From contig CAZNVG010000010.1 of NCBI GenBank assembly GCA_964576475.1, positions 1 through 32,193 of the forward strand: a DNA stretch of 32,193 nt. The letters are read 5' to 3'. Origin of the DNA: CAZNVG01 sp964576475 (GTDB lineage: Bacteria; Patescibacteriota; Saccharimonadia; Saccharimonadales; CAZNVG01). Position 1 is the first letter of the stretch, and each line of letters opens with the position of its first letter. This document shows, in pieces, positions 7,364-14,427 of this stretch. Position numbers and translations under genes: made by a program. A model generated the notes under the pieces. It was given only the letters and a program-made list of their open reading frames with translations. It searched no databases and was not told where the DNA came from.

Positions 7364-7779
7364 GTTTTGTAATCCTGAAAAACAAAAGTTGCTCGGGGGA
7401 GTATCAAATTTAACGGAAAGCGGCAAAATTCATGTTGTTATATCAACGACTACCACGTAATTCCGGCTCCGAAAGGCTGTCTATTCGCTAAGACATCTCA
7501 TAGAGAAGTGTAAGCAGGCTGCCTCGGATGCCCGAAAACAAGACAAGTTGCTTACAATTCTTTAACAAACACCTCACAGTACTGCGAATGATCGGTTAAA
7601 GCATCATATAGTTTGATGCTGATGGTCTATTGCGATGTACACACATTTTAAAGCTTCAGTATTTAGCGCACATTTGCGAAGGTATTTACCTGATTACTGA
7701 AGATTAAGGCGTTAGTGCCGATATAAGAGATGTGTACTTCGCAGTAGATCCATACGTCACCCGCTAGTAGGAGGTTCCA
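7364..7779 (+). promoter_or_regulatory. Long structured 5' leader of the ABC exporter gene (candidate riboregulator)
   Basis: About 400 nt carry no credible gene but several hairpins: GTTG-N6-CAAC (7434-7447); a long-range stem TGTAAGCA/TGCTTACA (7509-7516 with 7549-7556) enclosing TCGG-ATGC-CCGA; AGCATCA-N7-TGATGCT (7600-7620); and a three-way junction closed by CTTCAGTA/TACTGAAG (7654-7661 with 7695-7702) holding CGCA-CATT-TGCG and GGT-ATTT-ACC. It ends at a strong Shine-Dalgarno, TAGGAGG (7768-7774). It matches no known riboswitch, tmRNA, SRP or RNase P consensus that I could recognise. Short ORFs of 19 codons (ATG 7432) and 23 codons (ATG 7528) lack ribosome sites. Regulation by RNA folding is inferred. 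Confidence 0.5.
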
Positions 7780-9627
7780 ATGCTGCACGCACTACAGTTG
7801 CTCCGTCAGGAGCGAGTTGCCGAGCAGGATGTGGTCTCGAAAGAGCCCAATATCTTGCATAGCTTGAAAGAGCTGCTGTCGATCATGCGGGAGGACCCCG
7901 CGATCAATCAGGAGCTTCCCGTCGTGCGGCGTCTTGTTGCACGTACCTTTGCTTGGTTGCTCTTCTTTGAGTTCTACCTTGTGATCCAGGTGTTGCCGGT
8001 TAAGTATTTCATCGATGAAATTAGCCAGCCCAATCCATCTGTTACTAAGCTTCTGTGGATTTCCGCCTCGATGGTGGCGACCTATAAGCTCGGGGCAGAG
8101 ATGCGTCGTGTCACATCCAAGGAGCGCAACGGTGCACTCTGGAGAATGTGGCGAGTGTGGTGGGGGTACGGCCATCGTTTGGAGCTTCGGCTTTCGAGCG
8201 ACTGGCACACCCAGCACTCCACAGGAGAAAAGGACTCGATCGTTGGCAGAAATGTCGGTCGAATCGAAGTTCTGGTAGATGAAGTCTTCTTCACGACACT
8301 TCCTGTTGTGCTGCGCATCATTTTCACCACGATCTTGATGTTCTGTTTCGGTTGGACATATGGTCTGGTGGCGGTGCTCACGAACGCTTCGTTCGTATGG
8401 GTTGCACGTCACGGCGAAAAGGCGCTCGTCTCGCAGCGCGAGGAAGCTCGGCTTGAGATGAAGGCGCTTGAGGAATTCGGCTCTGAGATGACCCATAACT
8501 GGCGCACCATTAAGTCGCTCGGATTGGAGGAGGAATTCTCTGACGAGAACGACTTCAGGCTACTGTCTGCCGTTGAGGCAGAGAAGCCTCGCAACAAAAA
8601 GCACCTCAAGTACCTGATTTTTCAGGATGACGTCATCAATCTGTATCGATTCGTGTTCTACGCGTCGATTGCGCTGACGCTCTATTGGCAGAAGCCATCG
8701 CTTGGCGTGATCGTGTTGGCGACGACATGGATGGAGAAAACATTCAGCAACTTTGGGTTTTTCAGTAACCTCAGCAACGCGATGAATATCGGAGCTGTGG
8801 CAATGAAAGACTTGGTGGCGCTGATGCTTCTTCCTCCAACTGTCAAATCGGCAGAACATGCTGTTTGGCCATCGCGAATGGAAGGCGTGGTAGAGTTTGA
8901 CGATGTCTCGTTTCGCTATCCAGCCGCCGATGACTGCACTATCCAGGGATTCAGCATGAAGGTCGAGCCGTATACTGCGACCGCCGTCGTTGGCGAGAGT
9001 GGTTGTGGTAAGTCCACACTGATTTCTTTGTTGATGCGAGAGTACGATCCCTCCGCGGGTCAGATTCGCATCGATGGTGTAGACATTCGCGACCTCGACT
9101 ACCATCGATTCCGCAAGGAGTTTTTGGGAGTCGTCGGGCAGCAGCCGCAGTTGTTTTCTCGCTCAATCATGGAGAATATTCGGCTCGGCTCACCGACAGC
9201 GTCAGACCAAGACGTTGTTGCAGCAGCAAAGCTGGCCTGCGCACACGAGTTCATCACGACAAAACCAGAAGGCTACGACTCGATGATCGGCGAAAACGGC
9301 ATTAACCTCTCCGGAGGTGAACGTCAGCGCTTGGCAATCGCCCGAGCACTGGTACGCAAGCCGAAGATCCTGATCCTAGATGAGGCTACGTCTGCGCTTG
9401 ACGCCATTAGCCAATTGCACATCCAAGATACGATCGATTCGTTGATCGCATCGAGGACGTGCACAATCTTCATCGTGGCGCACCGTTGGCCGACTATCAT
9501 GTCGGCTGATCAGGTTGCCGTGTTGCAAGATGGACGGCTCGAGCAGCTTGGAACCCATGAAGAGCTTGATCGCCAAGGCGGTCTCTACAAAAAGCTCCGT
9601 GATCTCGAATCACGCGGCCTGCTCTAG
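7780..9627 (+). CDS. ABC exporter, fused transmembrane and nucleotide-binding domains
   Basis: This 615-residue half-transporter has an N-terminal membrane domain (helices from about 52 to 330) and a C-terminal ATPase. The ATPase shows Walker A GESGCGKST (405-413), a Q-loop in VVGQQPQLFS, signature LSGGERQR (510-517), Walker B ILILDEAT (530-537) and the switch His568 in AHRWP. It would work as a homodimer exporting a lipid, drug or peptide; no peptidase domain is fused. Shine-Dalgarno TAGGAGG is 5 nt before the ATG. Sampled lines count about 50-58% GC against about 43% in the flanking gene, and the gene has its own promoter, a long leader and strong terminators, which suggests an acquired cassette. 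The export substrate cannot be told from the sequence. Confidence 0.92.
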   Translation: MLHALQLLRQERVAEQDVVSKEPNILHSLKELLSIMREDPAINQELPVVRRLVARTFAWLLFFEFYLVIQVLPVKYFIDEISQPNPSVTKLLWISASMVATYKLGAEMRRVTSKERNGALWRMWRVWWGYGHRLELRLSSDWHTQHSTGEKDSIVGRNVGRIEVLVDEVFFTTLPVVLRIIFTTILMFCFGWTYGLVAVLTNASFVWVARHGEKALVSQREEARLEMKALEEFGSEMTHNWRTIKSLGLEEEFSDENDFRLLSAVEAEKPRNKKHLKYLIFQDDVINLYRFVFYASIALTLYWQKPSLGVIVLATTWMEKTFSNFGFFSNLSNAMNIGAVAMKDLVALMLLPPTVKSAEHAVWPSRMEGVVEFDDVSFRYPAADDCTIQGFSMKVEPYTATAVVGESGCGKSTLISLLMREYDPSAGQIRIDGVDIRDLDYHRFRKEFLGVVGQQPQLFSRSIMENIRLGSPTASDQDVVAAAKLACAHEFITTKPEGYDSMIGENGINLSGGERQRLAIARALVRKPKILILDEATSALDAISQLHIQDTIDSLIASRTCTIFIVAHRWPTIMSADQVAVLQDGRLEQLGTHEELDRQGGLYKKLRDLESRGLL

Positions 9628-9637
9628 TCACACTAGC

Positions 9638-9654
9638 GTACCTACAAAAGGTAC
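9638..9654 (+). repeat. Short hairpin after the ABC exporter gene
   Basis: GTACC-TACAAAA-GGTAC forms a 5-bp stem just after the stop codon, upstream of the main terminator. Confidence 0.35.
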
Positions 9655-9679
9655 ATGAGACGAAAGGAACTACTGTTTT

Positions 9680-9724
9680 CACCCCCACTCTGTGCGCCGT
9701 AAAGGTGTGCACAAAGTGGGGGTG
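9680..9724 (+). terminator. Strong hairpin terminator behind the ABC exporter
   Basis: CACCCCCACT at 9680 pairs with AGTGGGGGTG ending at 9724, and TGTGC pairs with GCACA further inside, giving a long GC-rich stem. The T tract after it is short (GTTTA), so termination may be partly dependent on the stem alone. Confidence 0.6.
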
Positions 9725-9732
9725 TTTACATA

Positions 9733-9761
9733 TTGACTTATTATAAATAATATGTTATTTT
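9733..9761 (+). promoter_or_regulatory. Promoter upstream of the attenuator-like hairpin
   Basis: TTGACT (9733-9738), 17 nt, TATTTT (9756-9761). It lies in an AT-rich stretch between the ABC terminator and the CCCCCG hairpin, so a transcript would run into that hairpin before reaching the next gene. Confidence 0.4.
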
Positions 9762-9779
9762 AATAGAGGTTCAACAAAA

Positions 9780-9808
9780 CCCCCGACTATAAAAGCGGGG
9801 GATTTTTT
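9780..9808 (+). terminator. Rho-independent terminator or attenuator
   Basis: CCCCCG (9780-9785) and CGGGGG (9796-9801) form a perfect stem followed by A and six T (9803-9808). This is textbook intrinsic terminator architecture. It sits between a likely promoter and the next gene on the same strand, so it may act as a conditional attenuator rather than a gene end. Confidence 0.75.
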
Positions 9809-9844
9809 ATGGAAAAATTCTCCCTAACTACAAAGGAGAACGAA

Positions 9845-10138
9845 GTGCAAAAGGAACAAAACGGCAGTATCATACTCGATCGCTTCAACGAATTGGTGAC
9901 CACTGAGATAACGCTCAGAAAAGCTAGGTTACAGAACGAAGCACCCCAGACCTACGAGGCGACCCAACAATCACTTGCCTTCTGGCAAGATCCAGAGAAT
10001 GAGACCTTTGCGGAAGTTGAAATACCCGCCCAAGAAGTAGAGGTGGTCATGGCGGCCATACAAAGGCGAAGTCAAAAGAGGCTAAGTCTGATAACAGCAA
10101 AGATTGCTCGGACTATGGTGCAAGACTACGAGTCCTAA
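9845..10138 (+). CDS. Small cytoplasmic protein of unknown function
   Basis: GTG 9845 is the preferred start: AAGGAG (9833-9838) lies 6 nt ahead. An in-frame ATG at 9809 abuts the T tract of the terminator and has no ribosome site. The 97-residue product is predicted to be mostly helical and charged (IILDRFNELVTTEITLRKAR; the C-terminal half has RRSQKRLSLITAKIARTM). No motif or membrane segment is visible and I do not recognise the family. The preceding terminator hairpin suggests attenuation of its expression. Confidence 0.6.
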   Translation: MQKEQNGSIILDRFNELVTTEITLRKARLQNEAPQTYEATQQSLAFWQDPENETFAEVEIPAQEVEVVMAAIQRRSQKRLSLITAKIARTMVQDYES

Positions 10139-10148
10139 ATAGCCAGAT

Positions 10149-10181
10149 ACGGCAGCGTCCAGTGTTTGTGGGTGCTGCCGT
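10149..10181 (+). terminator. Hairpin downstream of the small protein
   Basis: ACGGCAGC (10149-10156) and GCTGCCGT (10174-10181) form a perfect 8-bp stem with a 17-nt loop. There is no T tract, so it could be a 3' end hairpin or a terminator of weak type. Confidence 0.4.
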
Positions 10182-10196
10182 GTGCCCAATATCTGC

Positions 10197-10226
10197 TAGA
10201 CAGCGAAGCAGTATCAAGCTTACAAT
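10197..10226 (+). promoter_or_regulatory. Promoter of the 209-aa hypothetical gene
   Basis: TAGACA (10197-10202), 18 nt, TACAAT (10221-10226). The mRNA would carry AAAGGG (10241-10246), 5 nt before ATG 10252. Confidence 0.45.
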
Positions 10227-10251
10227 GTAACTAAGTTGATAAAGGGTCAAT

Positions 10252-10881
10252 ATGGCTGAAAAATCAGAATTTTCTAGTTCCGATGTGCCCGATACAGAGC
10301 TCATTTTGAGCGAAAAAAATGCTGCCCAGTTGCGCTCAAACTATCTTGGAAGGGTTTCGCTGCTCCGCTCAAAAGTGTTTGGAAAGCTGGCCGAACACAA
10401 TGCCATGCGTGGTGGTTCTGGATGGGCTATTTTCTACGCAGAACCCTTTGATGAATTTACAGAACGCAATGAAACCTTGCTTTTTACGTATCGCTTACAG
10501 GGGATGCAAGAGCACCATCCATCGCTCGTCAGAATCATAACAAATGAGTATATCCGCGGATCGGATGCTTCGTTCTATCTAGTACAGGATACAACGGTAG
10601 ATCACGAAGATGATTGTATGTATTTCCTTGATTCGTTCCAGATCGGTAGCGAGACAAATGATACGCATGGCGTGATTTTCTGGGTAGATAACGACGTACT
10701 TCAGGTAACTCCTAACTTCAAATCATTCACACCGATACTACCGCTTCTTGTTGAAGGAGGTGATACTGTCACGCCACTCGGTACTTATACGTGTTTGGAA
10801 GATGAAATTTACTCTCTTGATCGTGCAAGTGCGATTGTTGATAACGTGCTGGGGCTAGATCCTGTATTTCAGATTACGTAG
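10252..10881 (+). CDS. Cytoplasmic protein of unknown function
   Basis: The 209-residue acidic protein has no signal peptide or membrane segment. It starts with a likely disordered Ser-rich stretch, then a mixed alpha/beta fold (GWAIFYAEPFDEF, about 58-70; SFYLVQDTTVDHEDDCMYFLD, split around 108-126). I see no catalytic motif and do not recognise the family. AAAGGG, 5 nt ahead, supports ATG 10252. It converges on the LTKTG surface protein gene; the two ends overlap by 8 nt. Confidence 0.65.
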   Translation: MAEKSEFSSSDVPDTELILSEKNAAQLRSNYLGRVSLLRSKVFGKLAEHNAMRGGSGWAIFYAEPFDEFTERNETLLFTYRLQGMQEHHPSLVRIITNEYIRGSDASFYLVQDTTVDHEDDCMYFLDSFQIGSETNDTHGVIFWVDNDVLQVTPNFKSFTPILPLLVEGGDTVTPLGTYTCLEDEIYSLDRASAIVDNVLGLDPVFQIT

Positions 10882-11488
10882 TTTTTTTGACTCTTGTCGC
10901 TATGCTCAAGGCGATACTGGTGCCTATGAGAAAGAATCCAAATGGTGTGCTCAATAGCACAATAGGATTGCCGGTCTTTGTCAGTTCAGGTGTCGCTGGT
11001 TGGGTTGATGTGGCGGCCGCAACTGACGAATTAGTCTGCGTGACTGGAGCAACATCGTTATCAAGTACGTTAACCGTAAAATTCTTAGCGAAGCCGTCGT
11101 AATATTCAGAATTTGAGTCAGCAATCGTTGAATACGTAACTTGAGTATCGCCGTTGACCAGCTGGTCATCAACGGCGGTAACGGTAAATGTCTTTGACTG
11201 AAACCATTCATTAGCGAGATACGTGATAGTGGGGGTGCTCAGGCTGGTACGCGTACTGAGAGTTGTAGGGCTTAAATCCACGAAAGCAGGATCAAGAGAT
11301 GAAGTTACAATCGGCTCACTCAGAGTAATAGTTACAGTTTGAGATTGACCTTCCTCTAACGTAAAACTTGCTGGTGTGAACTCGATTCTCGAAACGGCAG
11401 CTGCGCGTGCGGGATTGAGGATAAAACCATTGAACAGAAAAGCAATAACAGAAATTAACATCACCAGTGACATGCGCCAACGTACCAT
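10874..11488 (-). CDS. Calx-beta-like surface protein with LTKTG sorting signal
   Basis: The 204-residue protein has a signal peptide (about 1-30, ending ARAAA), then one Calx-beta-like domain (about 34-140: FTLEEGQSQTVTITLSEPIV, FTVTAVDDQLVNGD, FTVNVLDND), a Ser/Thr/Ala/Pro-rich spacer, LTKTG, a hydrophobic segment and the basic tail RVKKTT. That is the three-part cell-wall sorting signal, with Thr in place of the Pro of LPXTG. Its hydrophobic part resembles those of the three LAKTG proteins at the right end (LxKTG...PxGxxLI). The start was set at ATG 11488 because TACAGT lies 7 nt before it; ATG 11494 lies between the two and would not be on a leaderless mRNA. Confidence 0.82.
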   Translation of the reverse strand: MVRWRMSLVMLISVIAFLFNGFILNPARAAAVSRIEFTPASFTLEEGQSQTVTITLSEPIVTSSLDPAFVDLSPTTLSTRTSLSTPTITYLANEWFQSKTFTVTAVDDQLVNGDTQVTYSTIADSNSEYYDGFAKNFTVNVLDNDVAPVTQTNSSVAAATSTQPATPELTKTGNPIVLLSTPFGFFLIGTSIALSIATRVKKTT

Positions 11489-11495
11489 AACCATA

Positions 11496-11501
11496 ACTGT
11501 A
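11496..11501 (-). promoter_or_regulatory. -10 element (TACAGT), leaderless
   Basis: On the minus strand TACAGT is 7 nt before ATG 11488, with no Shine-Dalgarno. Confidence 0.5.
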
Positions 11502-11550
11502 ACGTATTATTCTTGGAATCAAGCACATGCTTCATGCGTACCGAACAGCG

Positions 11551-11573
11551 TATACTTATATCTATGAAGGGAG
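11551..11573 (+). promoter_or_regulatory. -10 element and Shine-Dalgarno of the DUF4342 gene
   Basis: TATACT (11551-11556) is followed by AAGGGAG (11567-11573), 6 nt before ATG 11580. Unlike many neighbours, this gene has a conventional leader. Confidence 0.45.
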
Positions 11574-11579
11574 AAATTC

Positions 11580-11831
11580 ATGACTAAAAAATCTGAAGAA
11601 TTCAAAGTCGACGGCGAGGATTTGCTAAAAAAGGTAAAAGCAATCATAGCCGAGGGGAACGTCCGTAAAATTTCCATCCGCAATAAGGAAGGCAAGACAA
11701 TTGTAGAGTTACCGCTTACTGTCGGTGTTGTTGGTGCAGTTCTCGCGCCACCACTGGCTGCGGTCGGGGCGATCGCAGCGCTCGTTTCAGAATGTTCGAT
11801 AATTGTTGAACGCGAAGAGTCTAAAAAGTAA
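11580..11831 (+). CDS. DUF4342 family small protein
   Basis: The 83-residue sequence matches the DUF4342 layout: EFKVDGEDLLKKVKAIIAEGNVRKI, then IRNKEGKTIVELPLTVGVVGAVLAPPLAA, ending VSECSIIVE. The N-terminal half is a helix and beta hairpin, and the GVVGAVLAPPLAAVGAIAALV stretch is one hydrophobic, Gly/Ala-rich segment that may enter the membrane. The family function is not known; in Firmicutes and CPR it is often found alone. It is conventionally translated. Confidence 0.8.
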   Translation: MTKKSEEFKVDGEDLLKKVKAIIAEGNVRKISIRNKEGKTIVELPLTVGVVGAVLAPPLAAVGAIAALVSECSIIVEREESKK

Positions 11832-11892
11832 TTTTTGTATAGGTAGGTAAGATTAAATATCTTGCCGCCCCAAGCTTAACCCGACTTCGTGC

Positions 11893-11898
11893 TAAGCT
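11893..11898 (+). promoter_or_regulatory. -10 element (TAAGCT), leaderless
   Basis: TAAGCT ends 6 nt before ATG 11905, and no Shine-Dalgarno is present. Confidence 0.4.
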
Positions 11899-11904
11899 GA
11901 GCCA

Positions 11905-12204
11905 ATGCAGAAGATACTAAAAAAGCTCGCTAATAATCACTATATGGTTTGGCTTTTTGGAGATAAAGAGGGCAAACTGGTTTTCTTTCTGTTTCCCAAT
12001 ATCCCTCTCGCTATTTGGCTACTATGTTTACCGCTACAGAGGGCAGTTGATAGTGTCGCAATCAGCTCTGCAATATCACTCCTGTCTTTCATCGCACTTA
12101 TTGCATGGGCTTTGCTTGAAATCACGAAGCCGGTTAATAGAATGCGTCGCATGGTAGGGATGATTGTGATTGTATTTAGTCTTTACACGCGGTTTATCAA
12201 GTAG
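11905..12204 (+). CDS. Small membrane protein of unknown function
   Basis: The 99-residue protein has three predicted membrane segments (about 24-43, 50-71 and 82-96) joined by short basic loops (KPVNRMRRM). The N-terminus is basic and amphipathic. No conserved motif is recognised. A leaderless -10 supports the start. It lies just upstream of the prepilin-like gene pair but has its own promoter. Confidence 0.6.
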   Translation: MQKILKKLANNHYMVWLFGDKEGKLVFFLFPNIPLAIWLLCLPLQRAVDSVAISSAISLLSFIALIAWALLEITKPVNRMRRMVGMIVIVFSLYTRFIK

Positions 12205-12250
12205 TACATTTTATACATAAGCATAAAAACAAAAAACAATTAGGATTTAG

Positions 12251-13102
12251 ATGAGAAAATTATCATCACAAGGTTTTTCGGTCATCGAAGCGCTCATTAT
12301 CGTTATCGTAATAGGCGCACTTAGTGTTCTGGTGTATAGGATTGTGGGTAGTAAAAAACAAACAGAAACAACTTCGAAATCTGCCACTTCGGTTCAAGAC
12401 GGCGAAAATGCACAGGCTGCCGAGGCGGTAGATGTGACGTGGCAGTGGAATGGCCAAAGATGGGATCCCAGCTCAACACCTCCAGCATGTCCTAGCCCAG
12501 TGAAGTTTACTGTAGCTCCTTCCGACCTCTCTCTGGCTACGAGTGTGCTCTATCCTGGTCAGACTCGTGGCAACTATAAGCCACATGGTGGGATAGGGTT
12601 CTCTGAGGCTACAAATAATATCGAAGTAAAGGCCATTATGGATGGTGATGTGACGAGCGGGTCGCGGTATATAGAAGCAGGTGAGACACAGTATTTATTC
12701 TGGATAGAGAATGACTGTGGTATCGCATATCGATTCGATCATTTGCTAACCCTGTCACCAACTATGCAAGCTATCGCAGATACGATGCCCGCAGCAAAAC
12801 TTGATGACTCACGCACTACTAACTTCGATAAGCCGGTGCGATTGAAGGCGGGTGACACAATAGCTACTGCAGTAGGCTTCCCTAAGACAAAGAATGTCGC
12901 CTATGATCTCGGGGTTTATGATCTGCGCAAACCGAATGCATCAGCAACGCCTGCATATATAGCAGCTCATCAGTCAGAGGTGTCTCAGGCCGCATATGCG
13001 TTGTGTTGGTTTGATATGTTCTCGGATTCTGATTCAGCGCGTCTGTTGAGTCTGCCGTCGAGAGATCAGAAAAATGGCAAAACTAGTGATTATTGTAAAT
13101 AA
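12251..13102 (+). CDS. Prepilin-like protein fused to a degenerate LytM/M23-like domain (first of pair)
   Basis: Residues 1-33 carry a type IV prepilin leader: a short basic stretch ending Gly8, then FSVIEALIIVIVIGALSVLV with Glu at mature position 5, the substrate pattern of prepilin peptidase. After a low-complexity linker, residues about 80-225 resemble an M23/LytM fold: PHGGIGF (111-117), VKAIMDGDV, a YLFWIENDCGIAYRFDHL stretch (149-165), VRLKAGDTI and YDLGVYD. The HxxxD and HxH zinc ligands are not kept (Phe in place of Asp; YDLG in place of HLHF), so it is probably a non-catalytic binding module. TAGGA lies before ATG 12251. It forms an operon with the next gene. Confidence 0.78.
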   Translation: MRKLSSQGFSVIEALIIVIVIGALSVLVYRIVGSKKQTETTSKSATSVQDGENAQAAEAVDVTWQWNGQRWDPSSTPPACPSPVKFTVAPSDLSLATSVLYPGQTRGNYKPHGGIGFSEATNNIEVKAIMDGDVTSGSRYIEAGETQYLFWIENDCGIAYRFDHLLTLSPTMQAIADTMPAAKLDDSRTTNFDKPVRLKAGDTIATAVGFPKTKNVAYDLGVYDLRKPNASATPAYIAAHQSEVSQAAYALCWFDMFSDSDSARLLSLPSRDQKNGKTSDYCK

Positions 13103-13111
13103 AGGGGTGAT

Positions 13112-14320
13112 ATGAAAAAAATAAACAATAAAGGATTTTCAGTAATAGAGGCGTTGATTATTATGGTGGTCGTCGGAGCGATAGTGGCAGTTGGCTACAG
13201 AATAGTGTCGAGCAAAACCAAGGATAAGGATGGTCCGAGGGATGGAGGTAGTGGGCAAGCAGCCGACTTGCTAAAGGACTGTGAGGGCAATGGGCCTGTT
13301 ACCTTAACTCATGCACCGATGGATATGTCTGACGTAAGTTCTGTGCTTCCAATCGGTACGCTTGCAGGAGCGCACGTAACACCAATTGACCACTTGTACT
13401 TTTATCCTAAAGACATGAAGAATCGTGATGCGGCGCCTGTTTATGCGATGGGCGATGGATTTATTGTTAGCATGCAGGAGCGTACGCAGAATGTTGATAA
13501 AGGAACATCTCAGCAAGGAGAGTACCGTATCGAGATTCAGCATAATTGCGATATAGTTAGCTATTTCGACCTCATGACAAGTCTAGAAAAAGACATAAAA
13601 GACAAGATTGGAAGCGGTGGAGGCAGCTTGCATATACCTGTAAAATCAGGTCAAGTTCTCGGCAGAGTTGGTGCACAGTCGCTCGATACAGCGGTATACA
13701 ACTATGGCATGACGCTAAGTGGATTTGTGAATCCTGACTCCTACAAAGCTGAGCCGTGGAAGCTTCACACAGATGATTTCTTCAAGTATTTCAAAGATCC
13801 TATAAAAAGCGAGATGTTAGCAAAGAATCCACGAACCGCTGAGCCTCGCGGTGGCAAAATTGATTATGATATCGACGGTAAATTGGTAGGAAATTGGTTT
13901 GAGAAGGGTACTAACGGATATGCCGGTGCGGGCGGATCAGAGAATAGGGTTGCCAGCAGTGACGGTCGAGGTTATTGGAGTGGTCATTTCTCCATAGCTC
14001 CCGACGCAATTGATCCACAAAGGATAAATGTTTCATTTGGAGACTACCAAGGCAAGGCTACGCAATTCTCAGCAAAGAGAGGTTCGCAAGACCCTGCGAA
14101 TGTAAGCAAAGATTCTGGTATGGTTCGTTATGAACTCGTTCCTTATATAGTCCCGTCTCCTAGTCCAACAGGAGGAAAACCACAAGAGAGCCAGCAGGTA
14201 ATGGGGACTGTACTTCTGCAGCTCACAGATACTCGTGCACTGAAAATGGAGGCTTTTCCTGGCAAATCCGCAACGCAGGTTACAGACTTTACATCCGCAG
14301 CTAAAACATTTGAAAGATAA
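13112..14320 (+). CDS. Prepilin-like protein with degenerate LytM-like domain and extra C-terminal domain (second of pair)
   Basis: The 402-residue protein repeats the design of its neighbour: leader ending Gly8, then FSVIEALIIMVVVGAIVAVG. The LytM-like part (about 62-215) shows HVTPIDHLYFYP (88-99), VYAMGDGFIVS, YRIEIQHNCDIVSYFDL, IPVKSGQVLGRVG and AVYNYGMTL, again without the HxH ligands. A further domain (about 245-400) has a GNWFEKGTNGYAG stretch and beta strands (YWSGHFSIAPDAIDPQRINV) plus a Pro-rich turn. AAAGGGG (13101-13107) overlaps the previous stop and lies 4 nt before the ATG, so the pair is translationally linked. Likely displayed in or on a type IV-like pilus. Confidence 0.78.
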   Translation: MKKINNKGFSVIEALIIMVVVGAIVAVGYRIVSSKTKDKDGPRDGGSGQAADLLKDCEGNGPVTLTHAPMDMSDVSSVLPIGTLAGAHVTPIDHLYFYPKDMKNRDAAPVYAMGDGFIVSMQERTQNVDKGTSQQGEYRIEIQHNCDIVSYFDLMTSLEKDIKDKIGSGGGSLHIPVKSGQVLGRVGAQSLDTAVYNYGMTLSGFVNPDSYKAEPWKLHTDDFFKYFKDPIKSEMLAKNPRTAEPRGGKIDYDIDGKLVGNWFEKGTNGYAGAGGSENRVASSDGRGYWSGHFSIAPDAIDPQRINVSFGDYQGKATQFSAKRGSQDPANVSKDSGMVRYELVPYIVPSPSPTGGKPQESQQVMGTVLLQLTDTRALKMEAFPGKSATQVTDFTSAAKTFER

Positions 14321-14331
14321 AGGAGACAGGT

Positions 14332-14388
14332 ATGTTCGCACCAAGCATTAAGTTGATTCAACCACCTCTTCCCCTGCAGTTTGTATAG
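14332..14388 (+). CDS. Possible 18-residue micro-ORF behind the pilin pair
   Basis: ATG 14332 has a perfect Shine-Dalgarno AAGGAG (14320-14325) with 6-nt spacing, better than those of many larger genes here. The product MFAPSIKLIQPPLPLQFV is short, hydrophobic and Pro-rich. It sits in the gap between the second pilin-like gene and the next protein. It may be a true microprotein, a coupling ORF or chance. Confidence 0.35.
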   Translation: MFAPSIKLIQPPLPLQFV

Positions 14389-14427
14389 AGGGAGTATCAT
14401 AGAAGTATTAGGTATAAGGAGGTTTAT

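Noticed and set aside
7432..7599. Short ORFs in the ABC leader (19 codons at 7432; 23 codons at 7528)
   Set aside because: No Shine-Dalgarno or leaderless -10 at the right distance. They may be leader peptides, but I do not list them as genes.
7364..7779. Leader as tmRNA, RNase P RNA, SRP RNA or a known riboswitch
   Set aside because: None of their conserved blocks (for example GAGGAAAGTC of RNase P or the tmRNA 3' tRNA-like end) is present.
7792..8496. 234-codon minus-strand frame within the ABC exporter gene
   Set aside because: The plus strand encodes a complete ABC exporter with all motifs. The minus frame is Cys/His/Arg-rich and has no start signal; it is a by-product of codon bias.
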